From positions 1-64,000 of the forward strand of contig JAEUHM010000046.1 in assembly GCA_016795485.1 (NCBI GenBank): a stretch of 64,000 bases of DNA. The letters are read 5' to 3'. How positions within the stretch are numbered: the first letter of the stretch is position 1; each line of letters begins with the position of its first letter. Below the pieces are notes generated by a model that saw only the letters and a program-made list of their open reading frames with translations, ran no database searches and was not told the DNA's origin. The stretch comes from Verrucomicrobiaceae bacterium. Lineage in GTDB: Bacteria > Verrucomicrobiota > Verrucomicrobiia > Verrucomicrobiales > Verrucomicrobiaceae. Both the position numbers and the translations under genes were made by a program. Positions 49,693 to 58,573 of the stretch are shown here, piece by piece.

Positions 49693-50526
49693 CTACTGGA
49701 CATTGCGCCGACGTTGCTCGATGTCCCATCGGCGAACTTCTAGTGCGGTCGCTTGCGCCTTCAACTCTGCGCCTTCGCGCTGCAGCTTCTGAAGTTGATC
49801 ATTCAAAGTCACAGGTGGGCCTCCTTCCTTGTTCGCGTATCTAAATCGCTCAATCTGCGTCAATACCTCTCGCAACGCGTTTGCATTCTGTATCGTAACC
49901 TTGCGGAGTTGCTCACGTTCGAGGTCAAGTTGTCGACCCTCAGCCAGAAGCGTATCGATTTTTGACTTTCGCTCTGCCTTGGCAGATACCTTTCGCCCGA
50001 CATCACCGCCTGACGCTTCAGAAACTAGGGGCAAATGATTCTGGGTAAGTGCCAAGACATCCCTTATGAGTTCGGGCAACTCACCAAGCCCAAGCTTTCC
50101 CAAGCCTGCTGCATGACGAAATCCAATCATCTCCGCGTTCATTTCAACCACAGTAACCTGAGCATAAGAGGTGCCACGATGCTGAAAATCCGGCAAAGGT
50201 AACCCAGGCACTCGCTCCTGAAGGCTAACCTTGTAACGGGCCTTGTAGTTGTCGAAATCCTTCTTCAACTGCTCAAGTTCCGCTTTGGCCGCATCAAGCT
50301 CTTGCTGCGCCTTCTTAACCGTGTCCTCCAATTTGGCACGCTCTGCTTTTGTCGCCTCCAATTGACTCTCCAATCGCCTGGAGGTCTGCTGGGCTTCGAA
50401 CACGCTCTTCCCCAACTGATCAATCTCTGAACGCATCGACTTAACTCGGCTGGCAGAGCCGTCATCGCACGCACTCAACAGTAGCAGAGCTGCTGTGCCC
50501 AACATTACGGGAGAGATAGCATGCAT
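49693..50526 (-). CDS. Coiled-coil lipoprotein of unknown function
   Basis: This 277-residue protein has a lipobox (LLLLSAC, Cys20), followed by a long charged heptad-like coiled coil from about residue 28 to 105 (AKLEDTVKKAQQELDAAKAELEQLKKD) and a second helical region near the C-terminus (LQKLQREGAELKAQATALEVRR). The middle part (RYKVSLQERVPGLPLPDF) may be a small domain. The start at 50526 places the signal first. It was not matched to a named family. It may tether a complex to the membrane; its neighbour is the kinase-like gene. Confidence 0.7.
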   Translation of the reverse strand: MHAISPVMLGTAALLLLSACDDGSASRVKSMRSEIDQLGKSVFEAQQTSRRLESQLEATKAERAKLEDTVKKAQQELDAAKAELEQLKKDFDNYKARYKVSLQERVPGLPLPDFQHRGTSYAQVTVVEMNAEMIGFRHAAGLGKLGLGELPELIRDVLALTQNHLPLVSEASGGDVGRKVSAKAERKSKIDTLLAEGRQLDLEREQLRKVTIQNANALREVLTQIERFRYANKEGGPPVTLNDQLQKLQREGAELKAQATALEVRRWDIEQRRRNVQ

Positions 50527-50659
50527 GAGGTAGTTAATCGTGGGTTGATATATCAGAGGAATCGTAGTCAGTGAGCGTAGAGCAGGCAAACAAATAAGTA
50601 AGTCTCTCCCACTATTTTTATGATCTCCCCCACTGGGTGAACTCACTGTGATACAATGC

Positions 50660-52432
50660 TCAAGTGGCAGATGCCACAGACGCTGGTGGCTCCACCCAAC
50701 GTCCGTGTTCCTTGATGAGGTCCACCAGACGCTCTACGGCTTCGGCCTCAGGGATATTGAACTTAACAGCCTGCTTGCCGATGTAGAGATTGATCTTGTT
50801 AGGAGCGCCGCCGACATACCCAAAGTCCGCGTCAGCCATTTCCCCTGGTCCGTTCACAATGCATCCCATGATCGCGATCTTCACCCCTTTCAGGTGGCTA
50901 GTAGCAGCTTTGATGCGTGCCGTTGTCGTTTGAAGATCAAACAAAGTCCGGCCGCAACTTGGGCACGCTACATAGTCAGTTTTGAAGATCCGTGAGCCCG
51001 CAGCCTGAAGAAGGTTGAATGCCAATCGCATGGATTGTCCTGGTGCCTCTTCTCCTTGAATCAAAATCGCATCTCCGATGCCGTCACAAAGCAGGCTCCC
51101 AACATTTGATGCAGCAGTGATCAGGGTGGGCAGGAAATCGTGGCTTTCGACAGCGGGTAATAGCGTGTCTTTGAGAATGATGGGATGGCGTTGGTCCAAC
51201 TTACACGCCAAGAGCCTGTAACTTGCGATAACTGGCAGTGGAAGCTCATCTTTGACCGCAACAAGTTGGCTCCGCTCCGATTGGTTGATCGCTGCCACGG
51301 CTGCATCATCTCGAGGATCGACTTCAATCACCCCGCTCTCTTCGTAAACAAAATCAGGCTTAAAATCGCCCATTTTGTCGAGTTTATGGGCGATCTTCTC
51401 GTATCCAGCTTTCCGAATGGCAACTTGAACCAAGTTCTCGCCTCCAATCTGGCCAATGCTTGATGTGGAGCGTCGTGAGTAGCTGAATGGATCCCAAGAC
51501 GGCGCTGCAGGCGGCACAGCAGCCACAGATTGAGTGCAATGTTCCGCGAGTTCCCTTGCGACAGGAATCTCATGGACACTATCTTCGGTGAGCGATACCC
51601 GAATCGTGTCTCCTACGCCATCCTTGAGGAGCGATCCGATTCCAATAGCACTTTTGATGCGGCCATCCTCACCATCACCAGCCTCCGTGACCCCAAGGTG
51701 AATCGGATAGTTCCAATCAGCACCCTCTTGCGCTAAACGCGCCACCAACAGGCGGTAGGCTTCGATCATGACCTTAGGATTGCTGGACTTCATGCTGAAC
51801 ACGAAATCGTGGTAGCCGTTGTCACGAGCAATCCTGGCAAACTCCAGAGCACTTTCCACCATGCCCAGAGGCGTATCGCCGTAGCGATTCATAATCCGAT
51901 CACTCAAACTGCCGTGGTTGGTGCCTATTCGCATCGCGATGCCGCGTTCCTTAGAAAGAAGGACCAACGGAGTGAATCGCTCACGAATCCGCTCAAGTTC
52001 TGCCGCATACTGTTCGTCAGTGTACTCAATCACCTTGAACTTTTTGCTATCTGCATAGTTCCCTGGATTGATGCGCACCTTATCCACCCACTTGGCCGCC
52101 TCCATTGCAGCCTCGGGCTTGAAGTGAATGTCAGCCACGATAGGGACGAGGCAACCTCTCTGCCGAAGCCCTGCAACGATGTGCTGAAGGTTAGCAGCAT
52201 CCTTGACGGTCGGGGCCGTGATCCGAACAATCTCACAGCCCACTTTCACGAGTTCCAACGTTTGCTCGATGCACTTCTCCGTATCCATGGTGTCGCACGT
52301 GAGCATGGACTGCACACGGATAGGATTGTCTCCACCTACACCGACCCCACCCACATTCACGGCGCGAGAAACACGGCGTTGGTAGCGGAACAAGTCAGGG
52401 GTGTAGGACAAATTGGCAGCACTGGGGGTCAT
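50660..52432 (-). CDS. ispG: IspG, HMBPP synthase (long form)
   Basis: IspG converts the cyclic diphosphate MEcPP into HMBPP in the MEP isoprenoid pathway, using a 4Fe-4S cluster. At 590 residues this is the long form, with an extra domain between the TIM barrel and the cluster domain, as in chlamydiae, Bacteroidota and plants. Visible motifs are VADIHF, VRINPGNYAD, and at the C-terminus CPSCGRT (about 490) and MGCIVNGPGE (about 521), which provide the cluster Cys. The gene lies between the lipoprotein and a DUF1501 gene. Confidence 0.95.
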   Translation of the reverse strand: MTPSAANLSYTPDLFRYQRRVSRAVNVGGVGVGGDNPIRVQSMLTCDTMDTEKCIEQTLELVKVGCEIVRITAPTVKDAANLQHIVAGLRQRGCLVPIVADIHFKPEAAMEAAKWVDKVRINPGNYADSKKFKVIEYTDEQYAAELERIRERFTPLVLLSKERGIAMRIGTNHGSLSDRIMNRYGDTPLGMVESALEFARIARDNGYHDFVFSMKSSNPKVMIEAYRLLVARLAQEGADWNYPIHLGVTEAGDGEDGRIKSAIGIGSLLKDGVGDTIRVSLTEDSVHEIPVARELAEHCTQSVAAVPPAAPSWDPFSYSRRSTSSIGQIGGENLVQVAIRKAGYEKIAHKLDKMGDFKPDFVYEESGVIEVDPRDDAAVAAINQSERSQLVAVKDELPLPVIASYRLLACKLDQRHPIILKDTLLPAVESHDFLPTLITAASNVGSLLCDGIGDAILIQGEEAPGQSMRLAFNLLQAAGSRIFKTDYVACPSCGRTLFDLQTTTARIKAATSHLKGVKIAIMGCIVNGPGEMADADFGYVGGAPNKINLYIGKQAVKFNIPEAEAVERLVDLIKEHGRWVEPPASVASAT

Positions 52433-52466
52433 GAGGACCCCCAGAATAACGAAAAATCCACGCTCG

Positions 52467-53765
52467 TCAGGCGAACAAATGCGTCAGAGGCTGTCCTTTG
52501 TCGGCCAAGGTGAAAGGGCGACGAGTCGGCGAGAAAATCACCTGGTCCAGTGGTAGCCCCAGTGCGTAGCCAATGGTGGCATTGATGTCCACTGGTGAGA
52601 CTTTGCCATCTACAGGTGCCGCACCATCCTTATCAGTGGCACCATACTTCTGCCCACCTCGGATTCCGCCACCGGCCAGCACACACGAAAACACAGGATA
52701 GTGATCACGACCCTGATTCTGGTTGATCTTGGGTGTGCGGCCAAACTCACTAGCAACCACGACCATCGTGCTTTCGAGTAGGCCCCGGCGCTCCAAATCA
52801 CTCAACAACGATGACATTGCCATATCTAGAGTGTCGCAAAGTCGGGGCGTATTGATGAAATTGGCGACGTGGGTGTCCCAACTACCAAGGGAGACCTCGA
52901 CAAAGCGAACCCCGTGCTCAACCAATCTGCGAGCAAGGAGACAGCCTTGGCCAAAGCTATCCTTTCCGTAGGCTTTCCGAAGGTCCTCGGGCTCTTTGGT
53001 CAGATCAAAAGCCACCAAATCTTCACTTCGCATGAGTCGAATCGCATCGTCGTACATATCGGCATAGGCCTTGACGTTGCGATTTGGGGTGTGGCTCACA
53101 AACTCTGCATCAAGGGCAGACGCTATGTCTCGCCGCAAGGCGAACCGATGCTCAGTCACCCCAGTTTGCGGGCGCACATTTTGCAAACCGGCTTCCGGGT
53201 TATTCACCATGAGAGGGCCGTGCTTTTTTGCCATGAACCCTGAGCCTGGATGGCGACTATCATTTCCAATGTAAACGTAAGGCGGCAACGCTGGGTTACC
53301 TGGGCCCTGAAAGAAGCTCAGCCACGCACCAAGACCTGGATGCTTGATCGTAGAGCGTAAGCCAAAGCTCGTGTGCATGAAGTAGTTAGCCTGCTCATGT
53401 GCCGCGGTGTTTGTGGCAACGGCGTTGAGCAAGCATAGATGATTAGCCTGTTTGGCCAGCCTCGGTAAATACTCACTCAGCATGATTCCATCGGCATTCG
53501 TCTTGATTGCCTTGGTCGGCCCCATTACGTCCTTGTTATCTGGCTTCACATCCCATGTGTCCAAATGGCTTTGGCCGCCATTCATGTAGAGAAAGATGAC
53601 ATTTCGGGCAGTCGCCACTTGCTTGGCGGTAGAAGTTCCCTCTCCAGCGGCTAATGCACGACTGGAAAACATGTGTTCCACGCTGGGCAGTAGACTCACG
53701 CCCAGCATTCCCTTGGCAGTTCCCGCCATGAATCGGCGGCGGTCGAGTTCATTGGAAGTTTTCAT
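52467..53765 (-). CDS. DUF1501 family secreted protein
   Basis: A 432-residue protein with a Tat-like leader (RRRFMAGTAKGMLGVSLLP) and DUF1501 motifs: VIFLYMNGGQSHLDTWDVKPD, SLGSWDTHVANF, VVVASEFGRTPKINQN, GRDHYPVFSCVLAGGGIRGG and FTLADKGQPLTHLF at the end. This is the PVC form that usually follows a DUF1549/DUF1553 gene, as here at 31 bases distance. The Asp and His in SWDTH and GRDHYP are likely metal ligands. Its function is unknown. The start at 53765 was chosen to match the leader. Confidence 0.92.
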   Translation of the reverse strand: MKTSNELDRRRFMAGTAKGMLGVSLLPSVEHMFSSRALAAGEGTSTAKQVATARNVIFLYMNGGQSHLDTWDVKPDNKDVMGPTKAIKTNADGIMLSEYLPRLAKQANHLCLLNAVATNTAAHEQANYFMHTSFGLRSTIKHPGLGAWLSFFQGPGNPALPPYVYIGNDSRHPGSGFMAKKHGPLMVNNPEAGLQNVRPQTGVTEHRFALRRDIASALDAEFVSHTPNRNVKAYADMYDDAIRLMRSEDLVAFDLTKEPEDLRKAYGKDSFGQGCLLARRLVEHGVRFVEVSLGSWDTHVANFINTPRLCDTLDMAMSSLLSDLERRGLLESTMVVVASEFGRTPKINQNQGRDHYPVFSCVLAGGGIRGGQKYGATDKDGAAPVDGKVSPVDINATIGYALGLPLDQVIFSPTRRPFTLADKGQPLTHLFA

Positions 53766-53796
53766 GATATTGAAAAGGTGAGGGCTTCGGGTTGAG

Positions 53797-55962
53797 TTAC
53801 TCAATGAAAAGGAACCGTTGAGTGCTGACGGCACCCAGGATGATGTCATCCCAAATGTTTTTGGCTCCACCTGCGTCATCAATGGTGTTCAGCAGCAAGG
53901 CCTTCTCTTTCACGGTCGGCTTCCGACTAAAGAGGCTCAGGAAAAGTGTATCGATTTTCATATCCGCCTTCTCTGCCTGCCGCAGATTCATCGCAAGTGC
54001 CGACCACCCGCTGGCAATCTGCGTGATGATTGAACCATTCAGCATCGTTAGAGCCTGCGGAACAGATGCTTCCGTGCTGGCATTCTCGATGATGTCCCGG
54101 TCACTTTGCCCGTACTCCCGGAGAAAGTGCCCACGAGGCGCAGGTGACGGCATCTCCGCAGCACGACTCCAGGACTGATGAAGCGTCTTGCGATAGCGCT
54201 CGTAACTGGCCATCTCTTTGGGCTTGCTGATGTTGAGCAACTTTGCTTCCTGGCTCATTTCTGATTTCATTGAATCGCTGATCGGCATTTCCTTCATCGC
54301 ATCCACCCTTGCGTCGTTCATGATGTTCATCATGGCCATGTCCATGGGACTTCCGTTGCTGATCTTCTCAAGTCGAGCCAGCAAAGCCGCGTTCTTGGAC
54401 TGCTTTGCAGCTTCGTAGAAGCTTCTGGAGATAGTTTCGCGCATCACCCGCTGGCTCTCGCTGAGTTTGCTCTGAATCTCCTTCACCCGGACCTTATCAT
54501 CCTTTGCTCTGGCGACCTCCAGATCCTTTCTCAACTGATTGAAGCCTTTGTTCTGCTCTTTCATCGCCGCAGCAACACGCTTAGCCGCGTCAAAGAGAAG
54601 GCTGGGTTCCGTGCCATCCAGAATCATCGCCAGTTGACGGCGATTTTCTAACTCGCGGTGCTCTCTTTCTCTCAATGACCAGTTGGGACTGTCTGGCTGA
54701 GGATTAACCAAGGTAACCACACTGTCCCAGATCTGCTCAGCACTCATCCGTCGAAAAACTGGACCTTGAAAATAGTAGGGTGTGCCAGGCTGAAGATCCT
54801 CTTTGGTGCTCTCAGCTTGGTAGGTCTTTGAGTTCAGGACCAAACGGAGAAAGGCCTTCATGTCATACTTCATGGCTACCATCTGGCGCTCCAGAAACTT
54901 CATGAGATCAGGATTCGATGCCACGCTGTTGTCCATGATCTCATCGAATGGCTCAATGAGTGCAACGCCCATCACTTTCCGCCACAACCGATTCGTAATG
55001 ACCGTCGTAAAGCGCGGATTCTCCGGAGACGTCATCCACTTTGCATATTCCTGAATCGGATTGCTTGCCTTGGTCAGTTTGATCTTAGCTCCAAACATAG
55101 CCGCTGGCTCAACAACATCTTTGGGCTTGGCGTCCGAGTATTTGTAGTCGTGAGGCAATCTCAACTTCCCCGTTCCCTGCACCACCTCGGTCGATTGCAG
55201 TGGCCGAAAGGCGTCCGTCAGAGCTCGGCGCATCATGTCTTGCGTCTCCTTATCCAGACTCTTGTCTTCCCGTATACGCTTTTGGGTCTCGTCGAGGTTC
55301 TTTGACCGGTAGTTGGTCGTGTTCATATTGTTGCTGAACGCGGCCATTTTATAAAAGTCCATTTGCGTCCAACGATCAAACGGGTGGTCGTGACACTGAG
55401 CGCATTCCATCCTTGTACCGAGGAAGATGCGCGTGGTATTGGAAACATTATCGAGGTTCATTCCTCGGTCTCTCACGTAGTAACCTATGGCTCCTGATTT
55501 GAACACCGTGCCTTCAGCAGCGATCATTTCGCGCGCCATCTGGTCATAAGGTTTATTCACCCGCAGTGACTGGCGGATATACTCCATGAACTGCTGTGAG
55601 CTTGCGCTGTCACCCACGCCTTGACTCTGTGCGCGAAACACGTCTGCCCAGTAGTTGAAGAAGTGATGCACATACCCGTCAGACGCCAGCAATCTGTCGA
55701 TCAACTCTGCTCTGCGACTGTTGCCTCCTTGACTGTAGAACGCCTCCGCCTCTTTCGCCGTGGGGATTCTGCCAATGACATCAAGGTAGACACGCCGAAG
55801 AAAAACTTCATCACTTGCGGGCTTGTTTGGAGTCAGCTTTTGCTTGGCTAGCCCTTGTTGGACCAACCGATCTATTTCCCTTGCTCCAGACGTTATGTCC
55901 GCAGCCTGCGAGACTGCAAAAGCCAGTCCAGACACCACACCTATGACCAAAAGAGGTTTCAT
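53797..55962 (-). CDS. DUF1549/DUF1553 secreted protein with Met-rich segment
   Basis: This 721-residue protein has a signal peptide (MKPLLVIGVVSGLAFAVSQAA), DUF1549 (FLRRVYLDVIGRIPTAKEAEAF, then CAQCHDHPFDRWTQ near residue 187) and DUF1553 (MTSPENPRFTTVITNRLWRKVMGVAL, PQALTMLNG). It lacks the N-terminal PSCyt1 haem domain. Between them lies a helical, charged segment and, near residues 539-582, ten Met within about 44 residues. The CAQCH motif may bind haem or a metal. Function unknown; partner of the DUF1501 gene downstream. Confidence 0.9.
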   Translation of the reverse strand: MKPLLVIGVVSGLAFAVSQAADITSGAREIDRLVQQGLAKQKLTPNKPASDEVFLRRVYLDVIGRIPTAKEAEAFYSQGGNSRRAELIDRLLASDGYVHHFFNYWADVFRAQSQGVGDSASSQQFMEYIRQSLRVNKPYDQMAREMIAAEGTVFKSGAIGYYVRDRGMNLDNVSNTTRIFLGTRMECAQCHDHPFDRWTQMDFYKMAAFSNNMNTTNYRSKNLDETQKRIREDKSLDKETQDMMRRALTDAFRPLQSTEVVQGTGKLRLPHDYKYSDAKPKDVVEPAAMFGAKIKLTKASNPIQEYAKWMTSPENPRFTTVITNRLWRKVMGVALIEPFDEIMDNSVASNPDLMKFLERQMVAMKYDMKAFLRLVLNSKTYQAESTKEDLQPGTPYYFQGPVFRRMSAEQIWDSVVTLVNPQPDSPNWSLREREHRELENRRQLAMILDGTEPSLLFDAAKRVAAAMKEQNKGFNQLRKDLEVARAKDDKVRVKEIQSKLSESQRVMRETISRSFYEAAKQSKNAALLARLEKISNGSPMDMAMMNIMNDARVDAMKEMPISDSMKSEMSQEAKLLNISKPKEMASYERYRKTLHQSWSRAAEMPSPAPRGHFLREYGQSDRDIIENASTEASVPQALTMLNGSIITQIASGWSALAMNLRQAEKADMKIDTLFLSLFSRKPTVKEKALLLNTIDDAGGAKNIWDDIILGAVSTQRFLFIE

Positions 55963-56119
55963 GTGGAAGATAACGAGGCCAGAAAAAATGGACTTCCCAA
56001 ACTCCAGCACGAAGAATGCGCATGGGTTGAGGTGCGGTATGCGCAAGTTGTCTCAACCATTCGTGGTGGATCGTCGCAAGAATACCCCCAACGAATGGCG
56101 TTTAGCCCGTTCTCCAATC
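55963..56119. other. Divergent intergenic region between DUF1549/1553 and DUF1080 genes
   Basis: About 157 bases that must hold two divergent promoters. No operator palindrome or strong -10/-35 pair could be assigned by eye. Confidence 0.4.
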
Positions 56120-57553
56120 ATGAAACGCAACTTGATATTATCCACTCTGCTCGCTGCGAGCTTGGCCCATGCCGAGACAAACAAAGCGCCTGAAGGCTTT
56201 ACTCCTCTTTTCAACGGCACTGATTTGTCAGGCTGGTATGGCTGGAGCACTCGGGATCCGAGCGAGCTTTGGGCGATGACTCCAGAGCAGCAAGCTGACT
56301 ACAAAAAGAAGTCGATCGAGGGAGGACTCACCGATGCAAAAGGCAACGACAAGGGAGAACATCTCAACGCTCACTGGCGTGTCGAGAATGGAGAACTTGT
56401 GAATGATGGCAAAGGCCTCTACGCCACGACAGACAAGGATTACGGTGACTTTGAGTTGTGGGTTGAATACAAGGCACTGCCTAAGGGCGATAGTGGTGTC
56501 TATCTCCGTGGCATTCCTCAGGTTCAGATATGGGATCCAGATGAAGAAGACCCGCAAGGCCTCGGCCGAGCCAAGGGATCTGGCGGACTATGGAATAACA
56601 GCAAAGGCGCTGCGGGCAAAGACCCTTCCAAGCGAATGGACAAGCCCCTTGGCGAGTGGAACCAATTCAAAATCAAGATGATCGGTGAGCGCGTCACCAT
56701 CGTCTTCAATGGTGAAACCGTCGTTGATAATGCCGTTTTGGAGAACTTTTTTGCCAACAAAAAGGCCGGTTACCTTGCCTACGGCAAGCCTAAGGCGGGT
56801 GAGACCAAAGCGGAGGAGAAGAGGCCAAATGGTTGGATGAAAGACCCTGCATTCGCGAAAGGCCCCATCCAACTTCAGACCCACGGCAGTGAGATCCGCT
56901 GGCGGAATGTTTATGTCCGTGAGATCAGCGCTGAAGAGGCAAACCGCACTCTAGCTGCCCAGGCCTCGGAAGGGTTCACGGAGCTCAACAATGGCAAAGA
57001 CTTGTCCAACTGGCAGGGAGCAACCGACAGCTATGAAGTGAAAGGTGGCAATATTACCTGTAAGCCAGGCAAGGGTGGTGATCTGCTCACCAAAGATGAA
57101 TATGAGAACTTCAAACTCCGTGTGGAGTTCAAGCTGCCTCCCGCTGGCAACAATGGTATTGCCCTCCGCACCCCGCTTGGTGGTCACAGCGCATCGGACG
57201 GCCTCGAGTTGCAGGTGATCGATAGCGATGGCTACAACGCTAAGCAGGCAGCAGCTGGCAAGAAGGGTCTTGAGCCGTATCAGTATCATGGGAGCATTTA
57301 CCACTGCGTGGGAGCTAAACATGGCTACTTGCGCCCTGCTGGAGAGTGGAACTTTCAAGAGGTAGAAGTTCAGGGCCAGAGGATTCAAGTCACGCTGAAT
57401 GGCACCAAGATTCTAGACGCAGACATCGACTCATTTGATCGTAGTCAGATCAAGAATCCTCCAAAGGGACTTGATCGCCGTTCTGGTCTAATAGGCTTTG
57501 CTGGCCACAGCGACCCAGTTGAGTTCCGCAGCTTCAAGGTAAAGCGCCTCTAA
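56120..57553 (+). CDS. Doubled DUF1080 (3-keto-disaccharide hydrolase-like) secreted protein
   Basis: A 477-residue protein with a signal peptide (MKRNLILSTLLAASLAHA) and two DUF1080 domains: the first begins GFTPLFNGTDLSGWYGW and ends with IRWRNVYVREI, the second begins GFTELNNGKDLSNWQGA and ends with PVEFRSFKVKRL. Each has the DYGDFELWVEYKALP/YENFKLRVEFKLPP strand and the following G-x-(Y/I)-x-LR pattern. The family is a beta jelly roll; some members hydrolyse 3-keto-glycosides. It is divergent from a DUF1549/DUF1501 pair, a common association in PVC bacteria. The ATG at 56120 opens the signal peptide. Confidence 0.92.
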   Translation: MKRNLILSTLLAASLAHAETNKAPEGFTPLFNGTDLSGWYGWSTRDPSELWAMTPEQQADYKKKSIEGGLTDAKGNDKGEHLNAHWRVENGELVNDGKGLYATTDKDYGDFELWVEYKALPKGDSGVYLRGIPQVQIWDPDEEDPQGLGRAKGSGGLWNNSKGAAGKDPSKRMDKPLGEWNQFKIKMIGERVTIVFNGETVVDNAVLENFFANKKAGYLAYGKPKAGETKAEEKRPNGWMKDPAFAKGPIQLQTHGSEIRWRNVYVREISAEEANRTLAAQASEGFTELNNGKDLSNWQGATDSYEVKGGNITCKPGKGGDLLTKDEYENFKLRVEFKLPPAGNNGIALRTPLGGHSASDGLELQVIDSDGYNAKQAAAGKKGLEPYQYHGSIYHCVGAKHGYLRPAGEWNFQEVEVQGQRIQVTLNGTKILDADIDSFDRSQIKNPPKGLDRRSGLIGFAGHSDPVEFRSFKVKRL

Positions 57554-57593
57554 GGCTTAACTTCTAAAGCTCAACTCAGAGCTGTATCAATGG

Positions 57594-57626
57594 GCGGAAC
57601 AAGCACTCCAGCTTGTTCCGCTTTTT
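57594..57626 (+). terminator. Rho-independent terminator after the DUF1080 gene
   Basis: A perfect 11-bp stem (gcggaacaagc / gcttgttccgc) with a 6-base loop is followed by five T on the plus strand. It lies between two convergent genes. Confidence 0.9.
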
Positions 57627-57644
57627 GTTGGTAGCCATTTTCCA

Positions 57645-58532
57645 CTAATGGGTCAGCGCATACATGAGGATGTTAATGCCCAACGGGTATGCGTACTTCT
57701 CTGAAAACTCCCTGAAATACCAAGGATCAGTGCCTTCTTCCTCCCACCCATCGCCCAGATCGGTGTTAAAGCAGATGATCATGCACATTCGCTTCTTATC
57801 ATCGAAGATGGCGCGGAAGTGAGGTGTCTCCGAGCCTGGCTTGCCCCACTCATGGGTCATTCCGCGGAATCTTCCGCCCATGGCGATGCCAACGGAAGGA
57901 ATCTGCGGCTTCACTGGCAGATCGAACACCATGTGAAATATCTCATGATCTAGTTCGAGTTCGACGAAGTCACGATCTGGCCAAATCTGCTTGAGTGCCA
58001 GATGGAAAGTCTCCCATTCGTCAGTCCCCCAGAAATCATCCACCATGATGAACCCACCGTTCAACATGTAGTCCCGGAGCACCCTAGCTTGTTCATCGGT
58101 GATATCGATGTCACCAGGCTCGATCATGTAAATGAACGGGTAATGACGTAGCTGGTCAGCTTCGATGTCCACCACAGCGCCATTGGGATTGGTCTGCATG
58201 GAGGTGAGCTGTTGTAGCCGATAGGACAGATTCAACTCTGCATCGGGGTAGTCGGTGGTCCACTTCCCAAAGTTCCCGCGCCGACCATAGTGATCGTTGT
58301 ATGACGGGTAACGAAGGCGGGCAAAAGTGAATACGTCGTTTGGAACTTCCTTACTCACCTGCCAGGTCGGGAAATCCGAGAACTGTCCCCTTCCCCACTC
58401 GCGGGGGTCTTCCGAGATCATTTCGTCCTCACGCACACCAAAATGAGTAGGCTTCACAACCTCAGCACTGTCCTGAGCCGGAAGAACCAACGTGGCAAGC
58501 ACGAGGGCACTAAGGGCGGGGCGAGTTCTCAT
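57645..58532 (-). CDS. DUF4159 family secreted protein
   Basis: A 295-residue protein with a signal peptide (MRTRPALSALVLATLVLPAQ) and the DUF4159 pattern: FARLRYPSYNDHYGRRGNFGKWTTDYPDAELNL, YPFIYMIEPGDIDITDEQARVLRDYMLNGGFIMVDDFWG, and the ending PLGINILMYALTH. The family resembles the glutamine-amidotransferase/ThuA-like fold and is found in PVC and other bacteria; its role is unknown. It is divergent from the PSCyt1-type gene, the two starts being only 41 bases apart. Confidence 0.9.
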   Translation of the reverse strand: MRTRPALSALVLATLVLPAQDSAEVVKPTHFGVREDEMISEDPREWGRGQFSDFPTWQVSKEVPNDVFTFARLRYPSYNDHYGRRGNFGKWTTDYPDAELNLSYRLQQLTSMQTNPNGAVVDIEADQLRHYPFIYMIEPGDIDITDEQARVLRDYMLNGGFIMVDDFWGTDEWETFHLALKQIWPDRDFVELELDHEIFHMVFDLPVKPQIPSVGIAMGGRFRGMTHEWGKPGSETPHFRAIFDDKKRMCMIICFNTDLGDGWEEEGTDPWYFREFSEKYAYPLGINILMYALTH

Positions 58533-58573
58533 GGCAAGATAACTGACATGGGAGCCGTATTTTTACAATCCCC

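Noticed and set aside
49693-49729. Earlier start of the kinase-like gene at 49729
   Set aside because: That start would lie inside the lipoprotein coding sequence, and the extension has no domain features; the ATG at 49672 leaves a normal 20-base spacer.
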